NCBI GenBank assembly: GCA_036506155.1 | Contig: DASXSF010000035.1 | Location: forward strand, 1 to 64,000 | Origin: DASXRA01 sp036506155 | GTDB lineage: Bacteria; Actinomycetota; Actinomycetes; Mycobacteriales; Jatrophihabitantaceae | Direction: 5' to 3' | DNA: 64,000 bases | Shown here: positions 27,139 to 35,655 of the stretch, in pieces | How positions within the stretch are numbered: position 1 is the stretch's first letter | Layout of the letters: each line of letters begins with the position of its first letter | Notes under the pieces: model-generated | The model's input: the letters and a program-made list of their open reading frames with translations, nothing else | Database searches by the model: none | Told to the model about the DNA's origin: nothing | Position numbers and translations under genes: made by a program

Positions 27139-28548
27139 ATGAGCGCGCGTGGACCGGCTGACCTGATCACCGTGCCGGAGGAAGCGCGGCGTCTCGGCGC
27201 CGCGTTCGCCGAGGCCGGGCATGAGCTGCATCTCGTCGGCGGGACCGTGCGCGATGCGCTCATGGGACGCAGCGACTCCGACCTCGACTTCACCACCGAC
27301 GCCCGCCCCAACGAGGTGCTCGCGATCGTGGCGCCGATGGGCCCGACGTGGACGACCGGCATGGAGTTCGGGACGGTGGGCGTCCAACTTGGCTCGCGGC
27401 AGTGCGAAATCACCACATTCCGGGCCGACCGCTACGACCGGATCACCCGTAGTCCCGAGGTCGCCTACGGCAACTCACTCGTCGATGACCTCCGCCGGCG
27501 CGACTTCACCATGAACGCGATGGCGCTGTCCGTGCCGGGCCGGGTGTTCACCGACCCGTTCGGCGGGCTGGCCGACCTCGCCCGTGGCGTGCTGCGTACT
27601 CCGGGTACGCCCGAGGAGTCGTTCGCGGACGACCCGCTGCGCATGCTGCGCGCGGCCCGATTCGTGTCGACGCTGGGAGTAGGCGTCGCGCCCGAGGTGC
27701 GGGCGGCGATGACGGCGATGGCCGGCGAGATCGTCCGGATAAGTGTCGAGCGCGTCCAGGTCGAGCTCACCAAGCTGCTGCTCGGGGCCGCACCGCGGCG
27801 TGGCCTGGAGTTGCTGGTCGACACCGGGCTCGCCGACTACGTCCTGCCCGAACTGCCGGCGCTGCGCATGGCCAACGACGAGCACGGCCAGCACAAGGAC
27901 GTCTACGCGCACACCCTTCAAGTGCTCGACCAGGCGATCGACTTAGAACAACGCAGCGGAGTCGCTCCTGATTTGGTGTTGCGGTGGGCGGCGGTGTTGC
28001 ATGACGTCGGCAAGCCGGCGACGCGCCACTTCGAGCCGGACGGACGGGTGACGTTCCATCACCACGAGGTGGCCGGCGCACGTTTGGCCCGGGCGCGGCT
28101 GCGTGAGCTGCGGTATGCCAAGGAGATCGTCGACGACGTCGCCCAGCTGGTCTTCCTGCACCTGCGGTTCTACGGGTACGGGCGCGGCGAGTGGACCGAC
28201 TCGGCGGTGCGCCGCTACGTCGTGGACGCCGGGCCGCTGCTGCCCAGGCTGCACAAGCTCGTCCGCTCCGACGTCACCACCCGCAACGTGCGCAAGGCGG
28301 CGGCCCTCGCAGCGGCGTATGACGCACTCGAGGAGCGCATCGCGCTGCTGAGGAAGCAGGAGGAGCTCGACGCCATCCGGCCGGATCTCGACGGCAACGA
28401 GATCATGGCGATCCTCGGCATCACACCCGGGCCCGCGGTGGGCCGCGCGTACCGGCACCTGCTCGCGTTGCGCATGGAGCATGGTCCGCTCGGCCACGAC
28501 CGCGCCGTGGACGAGCTCAAGAGGTGGTGGGCGGGCGAGCCGCCGTAG
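27139..28548 (+). CDS. pcnA: CCA tRNA nucleotidyltransferase
   Basis: 469 residues from ATG 27139. Class II nucleotidyltransferase with VGGTVRDALMGRSDSDLDFTTDA (metal-binding Asp-x-Asp), the RRDFTMNAMAL motif, RMLRAARF, and a C-terminal HD domain (AAVLHDVGKP). It adds or repairs the tRNA 3' CCA, needed since the tRNA-Ala and tRNA-Ile here lack encoded CCA. TACGGT at 27126-27131 lies seven bases before the ATG, favouring this start over GTG 27130. It overlaps the convergent MFS gene by 32 bp. Confidence 0.93.
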   Translation: MSARGPADLITVPEEARRLGAAFAEAGHELHLVGGTVRDALMGRSDSDLDFTTDARPNEVLAIVAPMGPTWTTGMEFGTVGVQLGSRQCEITTFRADRYDRITRSPEVAYGNSLVDDLRRRDFTMNAMALSVPGRVFTDPFGGLADLARGVLRTPGTPEESFADDPLRMLRAARFVSTLGVGVAPEVRAAMTAMAGEIVRISVERVQVELTKLLLGAAPRRGLELLVDTGLADYVLPELPALRMANDEHGQHKDVYAHTLQVLDQAIDLEQRSGVAPDLVLRWAAVLHDVGKPATRHFEPDGRVTFHHHEVAGARLARARLRELRYAKEIVDDVAQLVFLHLRFYGYGRGEWTDSAVRRYVVDAGPLLPRLHKLVRSDVTTRNVRKAAALAAAYDALEERIALLRKQEELDAIRPDLDGNEIMAILGITPGPAVGRAYRHLLALRMEHGPLGHDRAVDELKRWWAGEPP

Positions 28549-29845
28549 CGAGTGGCTCCGGCGTGAACTCCGTGGACGGTAGTCGGCTCCCGGCGCGCAG
28601 GTACACGAAGCCGGTCAGGGCGTAAATGACGCCGAGCGCGATGACCGAAGCGGGCGAATACCCGGTGTCGGGCAGCAGCACCGCGGTGACGACGGCGGCT
28701 AAGACGAACGTGATGTTGAACAGCGTGTCGTAGAGCGAGAACACGCGGCCCCGGAAGTCGTCCTCGATGACCTGCTGCACCAGGGTGTCGACGCAGATCT
28801 TGATCCCTTGCGCGGCAAAGCCCAGCACGAACCCGGCGATAAGCAGCAACTGCATCGTGTAGGGCAGGCCGAGTGCGATCTCGCCGGCGGCCGCGACACC
28901 GAGCAGCAGCGCCGGCCAACGCACGAAGCCGAGCCGGCGCGACGCGGCCGGAGTGACGAGTGCGGCGATGCCGGCTCCGATGGCTACCGTGGCGATGATC
29001 TGCCCGACGCCGGCCAAACCCGCACGAAAGAAGCCTTCGTCGTGGAAGTAGTTGCGGTACAGCAGCAACGCGCTCACGGTGCTGACGCCGTAGCAGAAGC
29101 GATGGAAGCCGATCATGATCAGCGCGTACAGCACGGACTTGCGGGCCGCCACGTGTCGGGCGCCGGCCACCAGCCCACGCGCCACGTCCCGGAACGTCTC
29201 GCGGTTGCCGCGTTCGACGGCGTCCGGGCCCAGCACTTCACGGCCGAAGCCCCGAGCCGTGAACGACGACGCGAGATAGGGCAAGGCCGCGGCCACGGCG
29301 ATTGCGGCGTACTGGATGTTGTGGCTACCGATCAGGCCACGCACGACGATGGCCACCGTACCGCCCAGGGTGGTGGCGATGGCCCCGCTCGTCGTCGACA
29401 GCGCGTTGGCCGTGACGAGGTCGCGTGGATCGACGACGTGCGGGAGACCCGCGGACAGCCCCGACAGGAAGAACCGGTTGATCGAGAACACCACCAGGGC
29501 GCTCAGGTAGAAGGGCTCGCCGTGCAGGCCCGCTGCGATCTCGGCGCCGAGCCCGAGGACGGCCAGCGCGCGAAGCGCGTTCGAGATGACCAGCACCCGC
29601 TGCCGCCACCAGCGGTCGAGCAGCACGCCGGCGAACGGCCCGACCAACGAGTACGGCAGCAGCACCACGGCGAAGCCAGCCGCGACGTCGGCGGCATGGG
29701 CCTGCCGTTCCGGGTTGAACAGCACCGCGCCGGCCAGTGAGGCCTGGAAGACGCCGTCGCCGAATTGCCCGAGCAGCCGCACAGCGAACAGCCGGCGGAA
29801 GTCGCGGCGGCGCAGCGCTGCCCGCACGTGGCCTCTGGGTTGCAC
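28517..29845 (-). CDS. MFS transporter
   Basis: 442 residues with about 12 predicted membrane helices. The N-terminus RRDFRRLFAVRLLGQFGDGVFQASLAGAVLF resembles actinobacterial MFS proteins of the enterobactin-exporter/macrolide-efflux type. The substrate cannot be read from the sequence. GTG start 29845; TACCGT on the minus strand ends six bases upstream, implying a leaderless mRNA. Its 3' end overlaps pcnA by 32 bp. Confidence 0.85.
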   Translation of the reverse strand: MQPRGHVRAALRRRDFRRLFAVRLLGQFGDGVFQASLAGAVLFNPERQAHAADVAAGFAVVLLPYSLVGPFAGVLLDRWWRQRVLVISNALRALAVLGLGAEIAAGLHGEPFYLSALVVFSINRFFLSGLSAGLPHVVDPRDLVTANALSTTSGAIATTLGGTVAIVVRGLIGSHNIQYAAIAVAAALPYLASSFTARGFGREVLGPDAVERGNRETFRDVARGLVAGARHVAARKSVLYALIMIGFHRFCYGVSTVSALLLYRNYFHDEGFFRAGLAGVGQIIATVAIGAGIAALVTPAASRRLGFVRWPALLLGVAAAGEIALGLPYTMQLLLIAGFVLGFAAQGIKICVDTLVQQVIEDDFRGRVFSLYDTLFNITFVLAAVVTAVLLPDTGYSPASVIALGVIYALTGFVYLRAGSRLPSTEFTPEPLATAARPPTTS

Positions 29846-29930
29846 CCTCTGACGGTAGCCGCGCGAGCTAGCCGTGTATTAGGCAAGATGAGCACGAGCG
29901 AGTAGCGCTAGGTCGGGAAGCGCGGCGCCT

Positions 29931-29949
29931 GAGCGCTTGCGCGAAGAGC
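29931..29949 (+). repeat. Dispersed intergenic repeat, copy 3 (before yqgE)
   Basis: GAGCGCTTGCGCGAAGAGC differs by one base from the core of the other copies. It abuts the GGAGGA ribosome site of the YqgE gene, so it lies in that gene's 5' leader or promoter. Confidence 0.55.
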
Positions 29950-29960
29950 GGAGGAAGACG

Positions 29961-30557
29961 GTGCCGGCGGAGCAGTCGACCCCGTGCGCGTGGACCGGAC
30001 GCGTCCCCGCGTCCGGCAGGCTGCTCGTCGCCAGCCCGGCGCTACGCGAGTCGACGTTCGCGCGCACGGTTGTCTACCTGCTCGAACACGATGGCGGCGG
30101 CACGGTCGGCGTGGTGCTGAACCGGCCGAGCCATACGCCGGTGGGGCAGGTGCTGCCGGACTGGCACGAGGCGGTCTGCGACCCGGACGTGGTGTTCGGC
30201 GGTGGGCCGGTCATGCCCGACGGCGCCTTGTGCCTGGCCCAGGTCAAGCGCCGCGACGCCGACAACGGTCCGGGCGTACGCCCGGTCGTAGACGAGCTGG
30301 CCACCGTCGACCTGGATGGCGACGTGGACGCCATCCGGGAAGCGACGAGTCGGATGCGAGTCTTTGCCGGGCATTCCGGGTGGGCACCAGGTCAGCTCGG
30401 CGACGAGATGGCGACCGGCTCGTGGTACGTCGTGGACGGCGACCTCGACGACGCGTTCACCGCCGAGCCTGCATCGCTGTGGCGGCGGGTACTGCGCCGC
30501 CAGCCCGCCCCGCTACGGCTGCTGTCGACCTACCCCCCGGAGCTCGGGCTCAACTGA
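29961..30557 (+). CDS. YqgE/AlgH family protein
   Basis: 198 residues from GTG 29961, with GGAGGA upstream. Family hallmarks: SGRLLVASPALRESTFARTVVYLLEHDGGGTVGVVLNRPS, FGGGPV and FAGHSGWAPGQL. Cytoplasmic and widely conserved, of unknown biochemical function. Convergent with ino1, with a hairpin between them. Confidence 0.9.
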   Translation: MPAEQSTPCAWTGRVPASGRLLVASPALRESTFARTVVYLLEHDGGGTVGVVLNRPSHTPVGQVLPDWHEAVCDPDVVFGGGPVMPDGALCLAQVKRRDADNGPGVRPVVDELATVDLDGDVDAIREATSRMRVFAGHSGWAPGQLGDEMATGSWYVVDGDLDDAFTAEPASLWRRVLRRQPAPLRLLSTYPPELGLN

Positions 30558-30569
30558 TTCGCCGGGGCG

Positions 30570-30595
30570 CCCGCCGCTGCGACCCCGACGGCGGG
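30570..30595. terminator. Possible bidirectional terminator between yqgE and ino1
   Basis: Inverted repeat CCCGCCG (30570-30576) and CGGCGGG (30589-30595) with a 12-base loop, in the gap between two convergent stops. There is no T-run, so it may only slow transcription. Confidence 0.4.
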
Positions 30596-30600
30596 ATGAT

Positions 30601-31689
30601 TTACCGCTCTACTTCGCCGCGGATGAATTTCTCGACGAGTTCGCGCGCCGCGTCGTCGGAGTACTGCACCGGCGGCGACTTCATGAAGTAGCTCGACGGC
30701 GAGAGCACCGGGCCGCCGATGCCGCGATCGCGCGCGATCTTCGCGGCGCGCAGGGCGTCGATGATGATGCCGGCCGAATTGGGTGAGTCCCAGACCTCGA
30801 GCTTGTACTCCAGGTTCAGCGGCACGTCTCCGAACGCCTTGCCCTCCAGCCGGACGTAGGCCCACTTGCGATCATCGAGCCAGGGGACGTAGTCGGACGG
30901 GCCGATGTGGATGTTGCGCTTGCCGAGGTCGCGGTCGGGAATCTGCGAGGTGACGGACTGCGTCTTGCTGATCTTCTTGGACTCCAGGCGCTCGCGCTCG
31001 AGCATGTTCTTGAAGTCCATGTTGCCGCCGACGTTGAGCTGCATGGTGCGCTGCAACTCGACACCGCGGTCCTCGAACAACTTGGCGAGCACCCGGTGCG
31101 TGATGGTCGCGCCGACCTGGGACTTGATGTCGTCACCAATGATCGGCACGCCGGCGTCCTCGAACTTCTTGGCCCATTCCGGGGTACCGGCGATGAACAC
31201 CGGCAGCGCGTTGACGAACGCGACGCCCGCGTCGATGGCGCACTGGGCGTAGAACTTGGCTGCGGCCTCGGAGCCGACCGGCAGGTAGCAGATAAGCACG
31301 TCGACCTCGGCCTTGCGCAGCGCCGCCACGACATCGAGCGGCTCCTCGTCCGACTCCTCGATGGTTTCCCGGTAGTACTTACCCAGCCCGTCGAGGGTGT
31401 GGCCGCGCTGCACGGTGATGCCGGACGGTGGCACGTCGCAGATCTTGATCGTGTTGTTCTCACTGGCCGAGATCGCCTCGGACAGGTCGCGGCCCACCTT
31501 CTTGGCGTCCACGTCGAACGCGGCGACGAACTCGATGTCGCGTACGTGGTACGGCCCGAACTGGACGTGCATCAGCCCCGGCGCCTTCTGGGCAGGGTCG
31601 GCGTCGCGGTAGTAGTGGACGCCCTGCACCAGTGATGCGGCGCAGTTACCGACGCCTACGATGCCGACTCGAATTGTGCCCGTGCCCAT
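30601..31689 (-). CDS. ino1: Myo-inositol-1-phosphate synthase
   Basis: 362 residues from ATG 31689, with AGGAGG seven bases upstream. NAD-binding GIVGVGNCAASLVQG, NALPVFIAG, GDDIKSQVGATITHR, and NVGGNMDFKNML with the catalytic lysine in the later EYKLEVWDSPNSAG region. It converts glucose-6-phosphate to inositol-1-phosphate, the precursor of phosphatidylinositol and mycothiol in actinobacteria. It overlaps the upstream padR gene by 44 bp, matching mycobacterial Rv0046c-Rv0047c, so PadR probably controls it. Confidence 0.96.
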   Translation of the reverse strand: MGTGTIRVGIVGVGNCAASLVQGVHYYRDADPAQKAPGLMHVQFGPYHVRDIEFVAAFDVDAKKVGRDLSEAISASENNTIKICDVPPSGITVQRGHTLDGLGKYYRETIEESDEEPLDVVAALRKAEVDVLICYLPVGSEAAAKFYAQCAIDAGVAFVNALPVFIAGTPEWAKKFEDAGVPIIGDDIKSQVGATITHRVLAKLFEDRGVELQRTMQLNVGGNMDFKNMLERERLESKKISKTQSVTSQIPDRDLGKRNIHIGPSDYVPWLDDRKWAYVRLEGKAFGDVPLNLEYKLEVWDSPNSAGIIIDALRAAKIARDRGIGGPVLSPSSYFMKSPPVQYSDDAARELVEKFIRGEVER

Positions 31690-32233
31690 CGGGTACCTCC
31701 TCATTGTTAGGTGACTGCTCGTTCTCGATCAGCTCGGTCAGCCAGCGGACCTCCCTGTCGGCGGACTCCAAGCCGTGCTCCTGTAGCTGGAGCGTGTAGC
31801 GGTCGAGCCGCTCACGAGTGCGAGCCAGCGCGGCCCGCATCCCCTCCCGGCGTTCCTCCAGGCGGCGCCGCCGCCCTTCGAGGATCCGCAGCCGGACATC
31901 CGACCGCGTCTGCGCGAAGAACGCCAGCCGCGCCCCGAAGCCCTCGTCGTCGAACGCCTCCGGTCCTACGTCGGCGAGCAGCTCGGCGAGGTGCTCCTTG
32001 CCGTCGGCCGTAAGCCGATAGACCCGCCGTGCCCGTCGCGACCGCGTGGCCGGCGCGGTCTCGTCGTGCTCCTCGGTGATCCAGCCGGCCTCTGACAGCC
32101 GTCGCAGCGTCGGATAGAGCGAGCCGTAGGAGAACGCCCGGAACGCGCCGAGCAACACCGCGAGCCGCTTGCGCAGCTCGTAGCCATGCATCGGGCTCTC
32201 GTTCAGCAGCCCGAGAACGGCGATCTCCAGCAC
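31646..32233 (-). CDS. PadR family transcriptional regulator
   Basis: 195 residues. N-terminal winged helix MLEIAVLGLLNESPMHGYELRKRL...GSLYPTLRRLSEAGWI, a DNA-binding wing, and a C-terminal coiled-coil region rich in Arg/Glu (RILEGRRRRLEERREGM) for dimerisation. It is co-transcribed with ino1, whose start lies inside its 3' end. Two palindromes 18 to 75 bp upstream are the likely operators, so it may autoregulate and sense inositol or a related ligand (inference). Confidence 0.9.
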   Translation of the reverse strand: MLEIAVLGLLNESPMHGYELRKRLAVLLGAFRAFSYGSLYPTLRRLSEAGWITEEHDETAPATRSRRARRVYRLTADGKEHLAELLADVGPEAFDDEGFGARLAFFAQTRSDVRLRILEGRRRRLEERREGMRAALARTRERLDRYTLQLQEHGLESADREVRWLTELIENEQSPNNEEVPDGHGHNSSRHRRRR

Positions 32234-32250
32234 GACCTGTCCCTATCGAC

Positions 32251-32275
32251 GTGATGTATCAGCACGATACATCAC
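32251..32275. promoter_or_regulatory. PadR operator candidate 1
   Basis: Perfect 10-bp inverted repeat GTGATGTATC / GATACATCAC with a five-base spacer, just upstream of padR-ino1. It contains the ATGT...ACAT pattern typical of PadR sites. Confidence 0.75.
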
Positions 32276-32291
32276 CCCGACAGTTAAGCAA

Positions 32292-32308
32292 ACATACGCG
32301 ACGTATGT
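32292..32308. promoter_or_regulatory. PadR operator candidate 2
   Basis: Inverted repeat ACATAC / GTATGT with a five-base spacer, 16 bp beyond the first palindrome, between padR and the divergent PEBP gene. It could serve both promoters. Confidence 0.6.
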
Positions 32309-32383
32309 AAGGCCGGTGAACCCCCTGGCGTGGCGGCACGTGCCGCAGGAGAGTTACCCCGTCCACTCTCACAGGAGGTACCC

Positions 32384-32971
32384 ATGCGCCGCCGCCTCAT
32401 CGCCGTCTCCGTCGCCGTGGTCGCGCTCGCCGGCACGGCCATCGCCGCGAGCGCCGCCACGCTGCACTTCGGCTATCACAACGTCCGCCAGGGATTGCCC
32501 AGCGGCATCGGACACTTCTCGCTCAGCAGCACGGACATCCAGCAGGGAAGACCGATCCCGATGCAGTTCTGGGGGTGCACCGACACAGGCATCTCCCCGG
32601 AGCTGTCCTGGTCCGGTGCGCCGGCGGCGACGCAGAGTTATGCCGTCACGATCTTCGACCCGGACGCGCCCACCGGCAGCGGCTTCTGGCACTGGCAGGC
32701 CTGGGACATCCCGGCCACCACGACCTCACTGCCCACCGGTGCCACCCTGCCGGCCGGCGCGGTGAACGGACGCAATGACGGCGGCGGCTTCGGGTACACC
32801 GGCCCGTGCCCGCCTGCGGGCGACCTCACCCACCACTACGACGTCACGGTGGTTGCCCTGAACGTGCCGAGCCTGGAACTTCCGGCCGACACGCCTGACG
32901 CCGTCGTGGGCTTCGTCCTCGGTCAGGACGCCATCGCGTCGGCGTCGCTAACCGCCACAGCGCGCCAGTAG
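32384..32971 (+). CDS. Secreted YbhB/YbcL-type PEBP family protein
   Basis: 195 residues from ATG 32384, with AGGAGG upstream. A signal peptide RRRLIAVSVAVVALAGTAIAASA is followed by the phosphatidylethanolamine-binding-protein fold: ISPELSWSGAP, FDPDAPTGSGFWHW, and GYTGPCPPAGDLTHHYDVTVVAL. Family members bind phospholipid head groups or small ligands; bacterial roles are mostly unknown. Divergent from padR-ino1 and sharing its operator region, which hints at a link to phosphatidylinositol metabolism (inference). Confidence 0.88.
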   Translation: MRRRLIAVSVAVVALAGTAIAASAATLHFGYHNVRQGLPSGIGHFSLSSTDIQQGRPIPMQFWGCTDTGISPELSWSGAPAATQSYAVTIFDPDAPTGSGFWHWQAWDIPATTTSLPTGATLPAGAVNGRNDGGGFGYTGPCPPAGDLTHHYDVTVVALNVPSLELPADTPDAVVGFVLGQDAIASASLTATARQ

Positions 32972-32972
32972 G

Positions 32973-33629
32973 TCAGTCGCCGACGACAGCGAGCAGGTAG
33001 CCGTCGTAGCCCTTGGTGCCGACCGTCTGGATCGCCGTGGCCGACACGCGCGGCTCGGCGGCCACCACCTCGACCAGGCGGCGGCTCCCCTGGACGGCGG
33101 CATCGCCGTTCGCTGCGTCGACGACTGCGCCGTTGCGCACGACGTTGTCGACAACGATCATCGCGCCCGGACGGGACAGACGTAGCGCGTGCGTGAAATA
33201 GCGGGCGTTGTTGGGCTTGTCGGCGTCGATGAAGATCAGGTCGAACGGGCCGGCGAGATCGGGCAGCGTCTCGAGCGCCGCCCCGACCCGGACCTCGACA
33301 CGATCGGCCACGCCGGCATTGCCGATGTTGCCGCGGGCGACCTCGGCGTGGTGCGGGTCAACCTCCAGGGTGATCAGCTCGCCGTCCTGCGGCAACGCGC
33401 GGGCCAGCCATATCGTGCTGTATCCGCCGAGCGTCCCGATTTCGAGAATGCGGCGGGCGCGGATCGACCGGGCGAGCAGGTGCAACTGCTTGCCCTGTGT
33501 GGCGGAGACCTGGATGGCCGGCAATCCCCCGGCCTCGCTCGCCTTCAGCGCGGCGGAAAGGGCCGGGTCGGCCGGTGTCAGCGCGCTCTCGAAGTACTGG
33601 TCGACTGCGGTCCACACGTCATCGTTCAT
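32973..33629 (-). CDS. Class I SAM-dependent O-methyltransferase
   Basis: 218 residues of the catechol/caffeoyl-CoA O-methyltransferase type: ARRILEIGTLGGYSTIWLA (SAM motif I), ITLEVDPHHAEVA, FDLIFIDADKPNNARYF (metal-binding Asp), and VVDNVVRNGAV. The substrate is unknown. TAGGGT on the minus strand ends six bases before ATG 33629, a leaderless promoter. It ends two bases after the convergent PEBP gene. Confidence 0.9.
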   Translation of the reverse strand: MNDDVWTAVDQYFESALTPADPALSAALKASEAGGLPAIQVSATQGKQLHLLARSIRARRILEIGTLGGYSTIWLARALPQDGELITLEVDPHHAEVARGNIGNAGVADRVEVRVGAALETLPDLAGPFDLIFIDADKPNNARYFTHALRLSRPGAMIVVDNVVRNGAVVDAANGDAAVQGSRRLVEVVAAEPRVSATAIQTVGTKGYDGYLLAVVGD

Positions 33630-33638
33630 GCACCGACC

Positions 33639-34349
33639 CTAGGGTTCGCGTTCGGGGAACAGGTGCGCGGGCACCCGACTTTCGGCGCTACCGCCGCCGA
33701 GGGTGTACACCCCGGCCGCACCGCCCCACAGCAACGCCGTCAGGTACTCCGCGAGCTGGTCCCTGCTCATTGCCGCGCGGTGATCGAGCCACCAGTCGCC
33801 GGCCGCGCGGATTAAGCCGACCATGGCAATGCCCCAGGGCGCGGCCGCGGCGGGGTCGCGGCCCTGCTCCGTGAGGTGCTCGCGCAGCCGCTGCGTGATG
33901 ATCTCGCCGATGCCGGCGGTGTAGTCCCTGACCACGTCGTCGACAGCGTCGCTCTGGTGGGTCATCGCGAAGCGATACAGCTCCGGGTCCTCCTCGAGGA
34001 CGGAGAGGAATGCGTCGACGCCGGCGGCGATCTCGGCACGTGGCTCGGTCACCCCGTCCATCGCGGCGACGATACGGCCCAGCAGGGAGCCCGCCATCTG
34101 CGTGACGACCGCCCGGTACAGGTCGGCCTTGTCGGTGAAGTAGCGGTAGATCACGGGCTTGCTGGTCCCGGCGGCCCTGGCGATCTCGTCCATCCCGACA
34201 TTCGCGCCGTGCTCGCGAACCGCGTCCGCAGCGGCATCGATCAACACGAGGCGACGGGCGGCTCGATGCTCGGCCCACCGAGTACGGCGCCCGTCCGTGT
34301 GGGCGCCTCCGGCGGCCACCGCCGCCGGCCTCGCTGCGGGGCGCTTCAC
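33639..34349 (-). CDS. TetR family regulator of the adjacent thiolase operon
   Basis: 236 residues from GTG 34349. A basic N-terminal extension precedes the helix-turn-helix (AADAVREHGANVGMDEIARAAGTSKPVIYRYFTDKADLY), then an all-helical ligand domain. The start is supported by a -10 hexamer TACCGT seven bases upstream on the minus strand, which forms one arm of the palindrome shared with the divergent thiolase promoter. It is thus likely a repressor of itself and of the fatty-acid operon, with an acyl-CoA-like ligand (inference). Confidence 0.88.
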   Translation of the reverse strand: MKRPAARPAAVAAGGAHTDGRRTRWAEHRAARRLVLIDAAADAVREHGANVGMDEIARAAGTSKPVIYRYFTDKADLYRAVVTQMAGSLLGRIVAAMDGVTEPRAEIAAGVDAFLSVLEEDPELYRFAMTHQSDAVDDVVRDYTAGIGEIITQRLREHLTEQGRDPAAAAPWGIAMVGLIRAAGDWWLDHRAAMSRDQLAEYLTALLWGGAAGVYTLGGGSAESRVPAHLFPEREP

Positions 34350-34356
34350 GTTACGG

Positions 34357-34373
34357 ACGGTACTAGATACCGT
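34357..34373. promoter_or_regulatory. Symmetric divergent promoter/operator (TetR-thiolase)
   Basis: Palindrome ACGGTA-N5-TACCGT. Each arm read outward is TACCGT, a TANNNT -10 element, ending seven bases before the GTG of the TetR gene (34349) and seven bases before the ATG of the thiolase (34381). Operator and both -10 elements therefore coincide. Confidence 0.75.
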
Positions 34374-34380
34374 TGCGCAC

Positions 34381-35655
34381 ATGCCCGCACGCCGTGCCGC
34401 CGTTGTCGGCGGAAACCGCACCCCGTTCGCGCGCGCCGACGGCCCGTACGCGCACGCCTCCAATCAGGATATGCTGACCGCCGCCCTCGACGGCCTGATC
34501 GCTCGGTTCGCGCTGCAGGACGAACGCCTCGGTGAGGTTGCCGCGGGCGCCGTGCTCAAGCACAGCCGCGACTTCAACCTGACGCGTGAGGCGGTGCTCG
34601 GCTCGCGACTGGCCGCGTCGACGCCCGCCTACGATGTACAGCAGGCCTGTGGAACTGGTCTGGAGGCGACGTTGCTCGTCGCGAACAAGATCGCCTTGGG
34701 CCAGATCGAAGTGGGTATTGCCGGAGGCGTCGACTCCGCCTCCGATGCGCCCATCGCGGTGAACGAGGACCTGCGCCAGATCCTGCTCGACGTCAATCGG
34801 TCACGCTCGATGAGCGGGCTGGTACGCGCCCTCGGCAGGCTTCGGCCCTGGCAGCTCAAGCCGTCCATCCCGCGCAACGCCGAGCCCCGCACCGGGTTGT
34901 CGATGGGCGAGCACGCTGCGATCACCGCTCGGGAGTGGGGGATCGGCCGCGCCGAGCAGGACGAGCTGGCCGTCGCCAGCCACCACAACATGGCGGCGGC
35001 GTGGGAGCGCGGGTTCTTCTCCGACCTCGTCACCCCGTTCCTGACGTTGGCGCAGGACCAGAACCTGCGCCCGGACACGTCGCTCGAGAAGCTCGCGGCG
35101 CTTCGACCGGTCTTCGGCGACACGATGACGGCCGGCAACTCGACGCCGTTGTCGGACGGGGCATCCACCGTGTTGCTGGCGTCCGACGAGTGGGCCGCCG
35201 AGCGCAGCCTGCCGGTCCTCGCACACGTCGTCGACGGCGAGACCGCGGCGGTCGACTACGTGCACGGCGACCCGCGGGCGGACGGCCTGCTGATGGCGCC
35301 GGTGTACGCGGTGCCGCGGCTGCTCGAACGCAACAAGCTCACCCTGGCTGACTTCGACTTCTACGAGATTCACGAGGCGTTCGCGTCCACCGTGCTGGCC
35401 ACCCTGGCCGCCTGGGAGGACGCCGAGTTCTGCCGTACCCGGTTGGGCCTTGCCGGGCCGCTCGGTTCGCTCGATCGGTCCCGGTTGAACGTAGCCGGCT
35501 CCTCGCTGGCTGCCGGTCACCCGTTTGCCGCCACGGGTGGGCGCATCGTCGCGACGCTGGCCAAGCTGCTTGCCGAGAAGGGGTCGGGCCGGGGCCTCAT
35601 CTCGATCTGCGCGGCAGGGGGCCAGGGCGTGGTGGCGATCTTGGAGGCAGCATGA
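34381..35655 (+). CDS. Acetyl-CoA C-acyltransferase (thiolase, FadA2-like)
   Basis: 424 residues from ATG 34381. Thiolase fold: nucleophilic Cys in DVQQACGTGLEA, active-site His in AGHPFAATGGR, and the second Cys in SICAAGGQG. It cleaves or forms beta-ketoacyl-CoA. With the next two genes (ketoreductase, MaoC hydratase; ATGA overlaps) it forms a compact fatty-acid operon like mycobacterial fadA2-fabG4-htdX. The start codon is leaderless. Confidence 0.92.
   Translation: MPARRAAVVGGNRTPFARADGPYAHASNQDMLTAALDGLIARFALQDERLGEVAAGAVLKHSRDFNLTREAVLGSRLAASTPAYDVQQACGTGLEATLLVANKIALGQIEVGIAGGVDSASDAPIAVNEDLRQILLDVNRSRSMSGLVRALGRLRPWQLKPSIPRNAEPRTGLSMGEHAAITAREWGIGRAEQDELAVASHHNMAAAWERGFFSDLVTPFLTLAQDQNLRPDTSLEKLAALRPVFGDTMTAGNSTPLSDGASTVLLASDEWAAERSLPVLAHVVDGETAAVDYVHGDPRADGLLMAPVYAVPRLLERNKLTLADFDFYEIHEAFASTVLATLAAWEDAEFCRTRLGLAGPLGSLDRSRLNVAGSSLAAGHPFAATGGRIVATLAKLLAEKGSGRGLISICAAGGQGVVAILEAA

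Noticed and set aside
26599..27387. N-terminal extension of the DUF6049 reading frame to 27387
   Set aside because: It reads through the NUDIX gene in another frame and past the divergent pcnA start; the GTGA overlap at 26598 with a following signal sequence is a better start.
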